DNA of 6,243 nucleotides from Candidatus Gottesmanbacteria bacterium RBG_16_37_8 (GTDB lineage: Bacteria; Patescibacteriota; Microgenomatia; 2-02-FULL-39-11), in assembly GCA_001779055.1 (NCBI GenBank), contig MFJA01000019.1, positions 360 to 6,602 of the forward strand, in the 5' to 3' direction. Shown one piece after another: positions 1-6,042 of the stretch. The position numbers and the translations under genes are program-made. Within the stretch, counting starts at the first letter, position 1, and each line of letters begins with the position of its first letter. The notes beneath the pieces are model-generated. The model worked only from the letters and a program-made list of their open reading frames with translations. It had not been told where the DNA came from and ran no database searches.

Positions 1-840
1 ATCCGGATCGATTTCATCGTGAACCTTTGAACCAAACAGGGAAACATTGGCAATGCCATTGCCGATTTCCACCGCTTTGACTGAGGGAATACTCATCAGG
101 GCTTGGGATAGACGACCATCAAGCTTCCTGTCCCAATGGACGAAACTTCCCAGTCCGGTAGGAACATTATGGACAATTATTTCGACAACACCTCCCAGAG
201 TATTTTTGGAAAGACGGGCTTTATCAATTTCAGCCCTCATTTTTCCGGCAATTTCCTGATCGATACAGCGGATCTCGGGATTATTATGAAAACTTTCTTT
301 CACTTCAGGAAAGTTTTTCAACTGGCGGTTAAGCTTTACCCGGCCTATCTGGACAGTATGACTGCCTATTTCTATGTCAAATTCCGCCAGAAACCTGCGG
401 CAAACAGCACCTACGGCCACGCGCATGATGGTTTCTCGGGCACTAGCCCGTTCCAGAACATTCCTGATATCGGAAAAGCCGTATTTTAAATAACCGGCCA
501 GATCAGCATGACCGGGGCGAGGATTGGATATTGTCCGGAGGTGTGAAGGTTGTTCACCCGGGGGGTGAACGGACATGATGTCTTTCCAATTGGTGAAATC
601 AAGATTTTTAACCAATAAAGCAATTGGGCTGCCGATTGTTTTACCGAAACGGACACCGGAGAGAATTTTTACCCGGTCTTCCTCAATCAGTCCCCTACCG
701 CTGCGACCGCTACCTCCCCGGCGCTTATCCAGATCTGTTTGGATAGTCTGCCTGGTTATTGGTAGTCCGGCCGGTATGCCTTCCAAAATAGCAATTTCGG
801 CTTTACCATGTGACTCTCCGGCAGTTAAAAATCTTAGCAT
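1..840 (-). CDS. aroC: Chorismate synthase, C-terminus cut by window edge
   Basis: Chorismate synthase converts EPSP to chorismate by 1,4-elimination of phosphate, using reduced FMN, in the cytosol; it is the last common step of the pathway. Reading the reverse complement from ATG at 840 gives 280 codons without a stop to the window edge. Family members are usually about 350-390 residues, so roughly the last quarter is missing. Visible signatures are GESHG (residues 8-12), GIPAG (21-25), an Arg/Gly-rich loop (40-50), RPGHAD (108-113), the ERASARET signature (130-137) followed by VAVGA, a SIPSVKAVEIG stretch, and GSKVHDEI near the cut. In the loop, the usual Tyr of GGYGRGGR is Ser44. The start lies 2 bases after the aroE stop and has no clear Shine-Dalgarno, so coupling to aroE is inferred. 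G+C is near 50 percent, clearly above the genes upstream. Identity is certain. Confidence 0.97.
   Translation of the reverse strand, partial: MLRFLTAGESHGKAEIAILEGIPAGLPITRQTIQTDLDKRRGGSGRSGRGLIEEDRVKILSGVRFGKTIGSPIALLVKNLDFTNWKDIMSVHPPGEQPSHLRTISNPRPGHADLAGYLKYGFSDIRNVLERASARETIMRVAVGAVCRRFLAEFDIEIGSHTVQIGRVKLNRQLKNFPEVKESFHNNPEIRCIDQEIAGKMRAEIDKARLSKNTLGGVVEIIVHNVPTGLGSFVHWDRKLDGRLSQALMSIPSVKAVEIGNGIANVSLFGSKVHDEIDPD
552..570. repeat. Perfect 8-bp inverted repeat with 3-base loop inside aroC
   Basis: GTTCACCC at 552-559 is exactly complementary to GGGTGAAC at 563-570, with a 3-base loop between. In the aroC transcript it would form a GC-rich hairpin with a CCC loop, over codons for V-H-P-P-G-E. 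No U-run follows on the transcript, so it is not an intrinsic terminator. It may be a coincidence of Pro/Gly codons; the structure is seen directly, but any function is unsupported. Confidence 0.5.
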
Positions 841-842
841 AT

Positions 843-1661
843 TTATGAGTGTAAATTAGTTAATAAGGCTTCTTCCATTACTTTTAAGGGCGGATTCTTT
901 TTGGTAAATAATTTAAAGATTTCCAAACCTGCGTACAAAACCATTTTATAACCAAAAATTGGAATGGCTTCTTTATTTTGGGCAAATTTTAATAATCTGG
1001 TTTGATGAGGAGTATAGACAATATCAAAGACAAATTGATCTTTATGTAAAAATCTTTCAGGAACCGGAGAATTATCATCCGGTTCCATACCTACAGAGGT
1101 AGCATTGATAATAATTTGGCAATTACTAATATCTTTTTTGGCTGATAACGGATAAATATTTTTAAGTTGGAAATCAGAAGCTAATTTTTCAGCTTTATTT
1201 ACAGATCTATTAAACAGGTGAATTTCAGCCTGTTCTTTTTTTAATCCATAGATAATGGCTCTGGCTGCTCCTCCGGCTCCTAAAACTGCTACTTTTTTAT
1301 TCTTCAAGGATGTTTTTTCTTTTAAAGATTGAATAGCTCCTATCCAGTCAGAATTTCCACCGATCAATTTTCCGTTTAGGTTTTTAATTACATTTACAGC
1401 TCCAATATTTTCCGAAGCTGTATCCAATCCATCAAGAAATTTGATGACTTTTACCTTATGAGGAATAGTAACAACAATTCCCCGGCAATTAATAGCTTTT
1501 AATCCTTCTATGGCTTTTTTTAGGTTTGTTACATTAAAGGCCAAAAAGACATAATTGAGATTTAAAGACTTAAAAGCTGCATTATGCATCTGGGGTGATA
1601 AAGAATGATTTACCGGTTTACCTATAATGCAACAAAGTAATGTTTTAGCATTTATTAGCAT
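843..1661 (-). CDS. aroE: Shikimate dehydrogenase (NADP-type)
   Basis: This enzyme reduces 3-dehydroshikimate to shikimate with NADPH. The 272-residue length is typical. The N-terminal substrate domain has HSLSP (19-23, with Ser20 and Ser22 as shikimate contacts), VTIPHK ending in the catalytic Lys69, GAVN (Asn90) and the catalytic Asp105 in GGNSDWIG. The Rossmann domain carries GAGGAARA (128-135) and NRS (151-153), the latter suggesting NADP preference; NATSVGM (186-192) and DIVYTP (213-218) follow. Three positions are unusual: Val63 replaces the Asn of NVTxPxK, Ser104 replaces Thr of NTD, and Ala244 replaces the conserved substrate-binding Gln near the C-terminus. Because Lys69 and Asp105 are kept and the gene sits in a complete aro operon, I still call it AroE rather than a YdiB or quinate paralogue. 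The start has GGAG 5 bases upstream, and the first 7 bases overlap the end of aroK. Confidence 0.94.
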   Translation of the reverse strand: MLINAKTLLCCIIGKPVNHSLSPQMHNAAFKSLNLNYVFLAFNVTNLKKAIEGLKAINCRGIVVTIPHKVKVIKFLDGLDTASENIGAVNVIKNLNGKLIGGNSDWIGAIQSLKEKTSLKNKKVAVLGAGGAARAIIYGLKKEQAEIHLFNRSVNKAEKLASDFQLKNIYPLSAKKDISNCQIIINATSVGMEPDDNSPVPERFLHKDQFVFDIVYTPHQTRLLKFAQNKEAIPIFGYKMVLYAGLEIFKLFTKKNPPLKVMEEALLTNLHS

Positions 1662-2164
1662 ATTTTCTCCATAATTTTTTTAATAGTTTTAGACGGATTT
1701 TGATTGTTGACTTCGATTATCAAATCAGCCCAATTTCTATATAATTTTTTTCTTTTATGGTAAAGATTAATTAAATCCTCCTTCATATTATTAGACGAGG
1801 TAAGCAAAGGTCTATTTTGATCATTACCGATACGCCCGGCAAGTATAGCAGGATCACCCTTGAGATAAATAATCCTTCCTTTCTTTTTGAGCAGATTCAT
1901 GTTTTCTGGATTTTCAACTACTCCTCCACCTGTAGCAATAACAGCCGGATTATGTTTGATAGCATCGATGACAGCTTGCCTTTCTAACTTCCGAAAATTT
2001 CTTATGCCTTTGGAAATTATCAGTTCAGAAATTTTCATACCGGCTGAATTGGCAATATAATCATCAGTTTCAATATATGGCCATTTAAGGAACCGGCTTA
2101 ATTTTTTGGCAATTGTTGTTTTTCCGCTGCCTCTTAGACCGATTAATATCAGTGATTTATCCAT
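1655..2164 (-). CDS. aroK: Shikimate kinase
   Basis: Shikimate kinase phosphorylates shikimate at the 3-hydroxyl using ATP. The 169-residue product is a typical single-domain P-loop kinase. Visible motifs are the Walker A loop GLRGSGKT (9-16), the shikimate-binding Asp34 in ETDDYI, FRKLE with Arg58 and Glu61, the GGG turn (79-81) in ATGGGVV, the lid Arg118 in NRPLL, and Arg138 in the C-terminal helix before LY. All expected substrate and nucleotide contacts are present. The start is well supported: GGGAGG lies 9 bases upstream (2174-2179), inside the end of aroA. The gene overlaps aroA by 16 bases and aroE by 7 bases, so it is probably co-translated with both. aroL would be an equivalent name; there is no basis here for separating the two isoenzyme names. 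Confidence 0.97.
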   Translation of the reverse strand: MDKSLILIGLRGSGKTTIAKKLSRFLKWPYIETDDYIANSAGMKISELIISKGIRNFRKLERQAVIDAIKHNPAVIATGGGVVENPENMNLLKKKGRIIYLKGDPAILAGRIGNDQNRPLLTSSNNMKEDLINLYHKRKKLYRNWADLIIEVNNQNPSKTIKKIMEKIC

Positions 2165-3432
2165 CTAAATTTGCCTCCCGTCTTTTTAAGATCAGTAAAG
2201 AAATCAGGATAAGATTTTTTAACTGATTCTGCATGATTTATTATTATCTCTTTATGTCCTGAAAGAGCTGCAATTGAAAAACTCATCACCAGACGGTGAT
2301 CATTATATGAATTAATCAGGCCGTCTTTAATTTTACCCGGTAATATCTTCAATGAAGAATCTGTGATTTTAGTGTGTAAACCTATGATTTTAAGGTTTTC
2401 TGACATAGCAGTAATTCTGTTCGACTCTTTATTGACAAGATGAGCAATATTTTTCATTAAAATAGGTTTACTGCTTCCAATTGCCAGAATTGATAATGAG
2501 GGAACCAGGTCCGGATAGTTGCCCATATTAATTGTTAATCCGAAGACAGATTTTGTTGACTGCAAAAATACCTGATTGGTATTTACAGTGACTTTACAAC
2601 CACTTTTTTTTAGAATTTTTAAAAGATATTTATCTCCCTGTATGGAATCTTTAATTAAGTTCTTTACGGTTATTTGACCTCCTGTTAATAGAGCACCAAT
2701 TAGGAAATAAGAAGCAGCACTATAGTCTCCTTCAATCGCATAATTGAACGGTTTAAAAATTTGACCTCCCTTTATAAGAATTTTTTGTCCTTTTATAAAG
2801 AATTTAATTCCGGCCAGTTTAAGTATTTCCAGGGTCGAATTTATATAAAGAAAAGAATGATTCCCTAATACTTTTATTTGCATGTTATTTTCAAGAAGTG
2901 GGCTTATTAATATCAAGGCAGTGACAAATTGGGAAGACTGATTTATATCTACAATCAAATGCCTGTTTCTAAGCGTAGATGGCATAATTTTAAGAGGCAG
3001 ATGATTTTTAGTTTTTAACTCATAAATTGCAGCCCCCATTTTTTTCAAAGCAGAAATAAGCGGTGCCATAGGTCTTTCCTGTAAACGGTGATCACCGTCA
3101 ATTACAACTTCTTTATTACAGATAGCAGCCAGAGCAGTAATTATCCGGGCTGTCGTACCTGAATTTCCGCAATTAATTTTTATTGGTTTTTTTCCTTGTG
3201 TTAAAAGATTATTCTGACAAACAAATGCTTTATTATTCTTGAGTTGAATTTTGCCTCCCAATTTCCTGATGGCCCTGATGGTTAGAAGAACATCATGACA
3301 ATTAGAGAGATTAGTAATTCTGGTAATTTTTTTACATAAAACTGCCGCAATCAAAGCACGATGGGAGAGGCTTTTTGATGGAGGTGCAGTAATTGTGCCG
3401 TTTATAACGGATGGAAATATTTTTACCATCAT
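2149..3432 (-). CDS. aroA: EPSP synthase (3-phosphoshikimate 1-carboxyvinyltransferase)
   Basis: EPSP synthase transfers the enolpyruvyl group of PEP to shikimate-3-phosphate and is the target of glyphosate. The 427-residue length is normal for the two-domain fold. Visible residues are PPSKSLSHR (17-25, with Lys20, Ser21 and Arg25), GNSGTTAR (89-96), QERP with Arg120, SSQF (166-169), GDYSAASY (235-242), catalytic Asp308 in NYPDLVP, KESNR (335-339, with Lys335, Glu336 and Arg339), NDHR (377-380) and KKSYPDFF with Lys406. These match the substrate contacts known from the E. coli enzyme. Asn338 replaces the common Asp of KESDR. The start is ATGATG, so Met1 or Met2 could be used; it lies one base after the aroQ stop with only a weak upstream purine stretch. 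The name should not be confused with the old use of aroA for DAHP synthase. Confidence 0.97.
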   Translation of the reverse strand: MMVKIFPSVINGTITAPPSKSLSHRALIAAVLCKKITRITNLSNCHDVLLTIRAIRKLGGKIQLKNNKAFVCQNNLLTQGKKPIKINCGNSGTTARIITALAAICNKEVVIDGDHRLQERPMAPLISALKKMGAAIYELKTKNHLPLKIMPSTLRNRHLIVDINQSSQFVTALILISPLLENNMQIKVLGNHSFLYINSTLEILKLAGIKFFIKGQKILIKGGQIFKPFNYAIEGDYSAASYFLIGALLTGGQITVKNLIKDSIQGDKYLLKILKKSGCKVTVNTNQVFLQSTKSVFGLTINMGNYPDLVPSLSILAIGSSKPILMKNIAHLVNKESNRITAMSENLKIIGLHTKITDSSLKILPGKIKDGLINSYNDHRLVMSFSIAALSGHKEIIINHAESVKKSYPDFFTDLKKTGGKFRWINH

Positions 3433-3433
3433 C

Positions 3434-3874
3434 TTAGCTTTTTATAAGTAATAATTTAATTAAAAGGTTTAATGCCCGGTAATAGCTGTTTTCTTTTTGG
3501 CCCTGAATTTTAATTATTGATATACTTTTTAATACATTGATTTTTCTGAAAGGCTCCCTTTTATCAATATCGGTTAAATGAACCTCAGCAATGGGCAATT
3601 GGCAATCTTCCAAAGCATCCCTTAAAGAATAACCGTAATGCGTTAATGCTCCGGGATTAATCAGAATTCCAACAGCCTGCCTTGAATTCATTTGTAAAAA
3701 ATCTATTAGCTGGCCTTCATGATTAGAAAAATAAAATTCCAGTTCAATATTTTTCTTTTCAGCAATTTTCTTCAGCTGTCTGTTTATTTGATTCAAAGTC
3801 GTCCTGCCATACTTTGCAGGATCCCTCCGGCCAAGCAAGTTTAGATTTGGACCGTTAATAACTAATATTTTCAT
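3434..3874 (-). CDS. aroQ: 3-dehydroquinate dehydratase, type II
   Basis: The type II dehydroquinase dehydrates 3-dehydroquinate to 3-dehydroshikimate by anti elimination and forms a dodecamer of flavodoxin-like subunits. At 146 residues it has the usual length. Motifs are NGPNLNLLGRRDP (7-19, with Asn10 and Arg17), the catalytic Tyr22 in KYG, SNHEGQLIDF (50-59), INPGALTH (72-79, with Asn73 and His79), EVHLTDI (97-103, catalytic His99) and REPFR ending at Arg110. Modest departures from consensus are Phe49 where Gln usually precedes SNHEG, and TDID in place of the common SNIH; none removes a catalytic residue. The start ATG overlaps the aroB stop as ATGA. No Shine-Dalgarno is evident upstream, so translation is probably coupled to aroB. 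It is unrelated to the AroQ class of chorismate mutases encoded two genes upstream, despite the shared name. Confidence 0.97.
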   Translation of the reverse strand: MKILVINGPNLNLLGRRDPAKYGRTTLNQINRQLKKIAEKKNIELEFYFSNHEGQLIDFLQMNSRQAVGILINPGALTHYGYSLRDALEDCQLPIAEVHLTDIDKREPFRKINVLKSISIIKIQGQKENSYYRALNLLIKLLLIKS

Positions 3875-4971
3875 GATGATATTTGCTTAAGCGCTTTTAT
3901 AACAAGTAATTCAGGTACGATTTGTCCCGTCAATAATTGTCCGAAATCTTTCATTAAAATAAACGTTCCGGCTTTTTTATCAAATTTCAATGATTTTAAG
4001 ACAGCTGGAAAATTAAGTTTATTTATTTTTGTCGGTAACCCTAACTCAGTTAACAATTTAATAATTTGATCAAATTTACGTTCAGGCAAAAGATTCATTT
4101 TCCGACTGATAAATGCAATTGAGGCAAGTCCCAGAGAAACAGCTTCACCGTGACTGAATTTATCATGATGAGAGCTTTCAATAGCATGTCCAATCGTATG
4201 GCCCAGATTTAACTTTTCCCTGATATGCAGAGTGTCAAACGGATCTTTTTCGACTATCTTTAATTTAATCTTTTGGCAGTCATAAATAAGGTTAATCAAA
4301 TTCTGTTCTTTTTTTAATTTCATCTTTTTAATTAGGGAATTATCTAAAACAGGCTTATTAAAGGTTAAAGCATATTTAACTATTTCAGCCAATCCGTTTC
4401 TCCATTCTTTGTCAGAGAGTGTTTTTAATAAGTCGACGTCAGTTAATACCAGATCCGGCTGTTTGATAGTACCGATCATATTTTTCAGAAGTTTTCCGTT
4501 TAAAGGATAATCCATTCCGTTTTTACCTCCAATTGTAGCGTCTGTCTGGGCAAGAAGTGTTGTAGGTATCAGACAACATCTTATTCCGCGTAATAAAATT
4601 GAAGCCGTAAAACCGGCAATATCGGTAACCACACCACCGCCAAAGGCAACAATCAACAAGTTCTTAAAGATTTTAGTTTTAAAGAATGGAGAAATTATTT
4701 TTGGCAGGTTTTCAATATTTTTACTTTTCTCTCCCGGATTTATTTCTGAAACTGATAAATTGTCGCTTATTTTATTTAATACTATTCTCAACTTTTGACC
4801 ATATAAACTATTGACTGTTTTATCGACAATCAAAAATATTCCTCCGACTGTAATTTTTCTTTCCTTTAAAATATCCGGTAATAAACCAAGTAAATCAGAA
4901 CCAATCAAATATAAGCTTTTCTCAAGTGTTGGTTTTATTACTGTCTGAATAATTTTTATTTTATTTTTCAT
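3871..4971 (-). CDS. aroB: 3-dehydroquinate synthase
   Basis: AroB converts DAHP to 3-dehydroquinate using NAD+ and a divalent metal, normally zinc. From the ATG at 4971 the product is 366 residues, a usual length. Motifs in this numbering are PGEKSK (79-84), FGGGVVTD (110-117, NAD-binding glycines), RGI (128-130), PTTLLAQTDATIGGKNG (136-152), KNMIG (163-167), AEIVKY with the metal ligand Glu196, NLGHTIGHA with His258 and His262, and HGEAV with His274. Glu196, His258 and His274 match the zinc ligands of the family. A longer reading from ATG at 4992 adds 7 residues but has no ribosome site and deepens the overlap with the preceding gene. ATG 4971 has AAGAG 6 bases upstream and gives a typical N-terminus, so I prefer it. 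It overlaps the chorismate mutase gene by 11 bases and aroQ by 4. Confidence 0.95.
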   Translation of the reverse strand: MKNKIKIIQTVIKPTLEKSLYLIGSDLLGLLPDILKERKITVGGIFLIVDKTVNSLYGQKLRIVLNKISDNLSVSEINPGEKSKNIENLPKIISPFFKTKIFKNLLIVAFGGGVVTDIAGFTASILLRGIRCCLIPTTLLAQTDATIGGKNGMDYPLNGKLLKNMIGTIKQPDLVLTDVDLLKTLSDKEWRNGLAEIVKYALTFNKPVLDNSLIKKMKLKKEQNLINLIYDCQKIKLKIVEKDPFDTLHIREKLNLGHTIGHAIESSHHDKFSHGEAVSLGLASIAFISRKMNLLPERKFDQIIKLLTELGLPTKINKLNFPAVLKSLKFDKKAGTFILMKDFGQLLTGQIVPELLVIKALKQISS

Positions 4972-5221
4972 TTTGAACTCTTTTTGATTCATTAATAATC
5001 AGATTAAACAAATTAAGAATAAATTGAGTATGCAATTTCTCTCTTCTGCCTATTTTTTGCCAGAATTTCAATAAATCTTTTTCCCTTGGTATATCGGCAA
5101 TCGGGCGGCCCTTTTTAATTTTCGTTTTTTTTATTTTTCCTGTTATGGACATTCTTTTCCCCAGCAGACGGATAAGCTGTTCGTCTATCCTATTGATTTT
5201 TCGTCTTAAAATATCAATCAT
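4961..5221 (-). CDS. Free-standing chorismate mutase, AroQ-fold
   Basis: This 86-residue all-helical protein rearranges chorismate to prephenate. It aligns without gaps to the mutase domain of the E. coli P-protein as I recall it, with an offset of 5 residues. All eight active-site residues are kept: Arg6 (R11), Arg23 (R28), Lys34 (K39), Asp43 (D48), Arg46 (R51), Glu47 (E52), Ser79 (S84) and Gln83 (Q88). In many bacteria this domain is fused to prephenate dehydratase, prephenate dehydrogenase or DAHP synthase; here it stands alone, just downstream of the dehydratase gene. A strong AAAGGAG (5231-5237) lies 9 bases before the ATG, inside the dehydratase gene, which it overlaps by 8 bases. The segment 29-37 is very lysine-rich and includes catalytic Lys34. 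No symbol is given because aroQ, aroH and pheA are all used inconsistently for such genes. Confidence 0.94.
   Translation of the reverse strand: MIDILRRKINRIDEQLIRLLGKRMSITGKIKKTKIKKGRPIADIPREKDLLKFWQKIGRREKLHTQFILNLFNLIINESKRVQNEK
4978..4982 (-). promoter_or_regulatory. Putative ribosome binding site for aroB, deciding its start
   Basis: AAGAG on the minus strand lies 6 bases before the ATG at 4971, within an A-rich purine run inside the last codons of the chorismate mutase gene. The alternative start at 4992 has only a T- and A-rich, purine-poor sequence upstream. This favours the internal start. The match to the anti-Shine-Dalgarno is partial, so confidence is moderate. Confidence 0.5.
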
Positions 5222-6038
5222 TGATTATCACTCCTTTATCATATTGGCCTAATATTTTGATAAATTTTGTTTTTCTTTTCATCTCCTGAAAACTATTTAT
5301 GAATCCTTTCTGATTTTTTCCGATTTCCAAATCGACGAAAAAAAGATATTCCCAGGGGCGGCCGATAATCGGGCGGGATTCGATTTTAGTCAGGTTAAGA
5401 TGATTGCCGGCAACAGGCAGTAATGCTTTTACCAAACTGCCCGGTTGGTGAATTAAAGAAAAAATTATGGATATCTTATTGCCTTTTAAATTTGATTTCT
5501 TACCGATAACTACAAACCTGGTGTAATTCGACGGATCGTCTTCCAAATGTTCTTTTATTATACTTAGCCCGTTTATCCCGGCAGCATATTTGTTAGCTAA
5601 AGCGCAGAAGTTTTCATCAAACTTTAATAAATTTTGCGCGGCTGTCGCCGTATCAGAAACCAGTAAGGGGGAAAGCTTCAGATTTTTCTTAATAAATCGC
5701 GAACATTGCTTAAAAACTTCTGGATGTGACAGGCAAAATTTAAATGTCTTCAAAGGATTATTTTTTTTGGCAATCAGACAATGATTGATTTTTAAGATCA
5801 ATTCGCTTATTATCTGCACTTTTTTAGTTCTAAAAAGGTCAAACGTCAGATTTATGCTTCCGGTCAAAGTATTTTCCAGCGGGACAACGGCAGAATACTT
5901 TTCATTATGTGATACCAGACTAAAAATCTCTTCCAATGAATTTTTCCCCAATAGAATATCTCCGGCTTTTTTAATTTTGTCGGCTGACAGATGACTGTTG
6001 GATCCTAATTTTCCTAAAAATAATATCGTTTTTGCCAT
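5214..6038 (-). CDS. pheA: Prephenate dehydratase with C-terminal ACT domain
   Basis: Prephenate dehydratase converts prephenate to phenylpyruvate, the committed step to phenylalanine. From ATG at 6038 the product has 274 residues, typical of monofunctional enzymes. The catalytic part shows VPLEN (52-56), NHCL (85-88), SHPEVFKQC (104-112), SDTATAAQ (128-135), DDPSNYTRF (167-175) with the essential Thr173-Arg-Phe, and then an ACT domain from about 188 to the end. That domain carries PGSLVKAL (199-206) and ESRP (220-223), the phenylalanine-binding motifs, so feedback inhibition by phenylalanine is expected. The N-terminal motif, usually GPxGTFSH, reads GKLGSNSH (9-16), which is degenerate. Longer readings from TTG at 6068 or ATG at 6062 overlap the upstream gene and add residues outside the fold, so I chose 6038, 4 bases after the upstream stop. 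No Shine-Dalgarno is visible there. No mutase domain is fused; a separate mutase gene follows. Confidence 0.95.
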   Translation of the reverse strand: MAKTILFLGKLGSNSHLSADKIKKAGDILLGKNSLEEIFSLVSHNEKYSAVVPLENTLTGSINLTFDLFRTKKVQIISELILKINHCLIAKKNNPLKTFKFCLSHPEVFKQCSRFIKKNLKLSPLLVSDTATAAQNLLKFDENFCALANKYAAGINGLSIIKEHLEDDPSNYTRFVVIGKKSNLKGNKISIIFSLIHQPGSLVKALLPVAGNHLNLTKIESRPIIGRPWEYLFFVDLEIGKNQKGFINSFQEMKRKTKFIKILGQYDKGVIIND

Positions 6039-6042
6039 ATAT

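Noticed and set aside
136..489. A 117-codon open frame on the plus strand, with others at 47-259 and 575-859
   Set aside because: All lie antisense to aroC, which is unambiguous on the other strand. Their translations show no recognisable motif and they have no supporting ribosome sites.
2604..2611. Runs of eight A on the coding strand in aroA, in the mutase gene (5125-5132) and in pheA (5761-5768) as possible programmed frameshift sites
   Set aside because: All three lie within intact frames and encode Lys codons. No alternative frame product or stimulatory hairpin is apparent, and such runs are expected in AT-rich genes.
4972..4992. A longer aroB reading from ATG 4992
   Set aside because: There is no ribosome site upstream, and the added seven residues precede the usual start of the AroB fold. 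ATG 4971 has AAGAG at suitable spacing.
5335..5365. A possible terminator in pheA: a GC-rich patch followed by a T-run on the coding strand
   Set aside because: The patch forms no stem longer than about 3 bp, and the site lies in the middle of the ACT-domain coding sequence.
843..6038. The AT-rich block as an inserted mobile element or genomic island
   Set aside because: There are no transposase, integrase, tRNA, direct repeats or inverted ends, and the genes are essential pathway members in tight overlap. The composition shift is reported as a finding instead.
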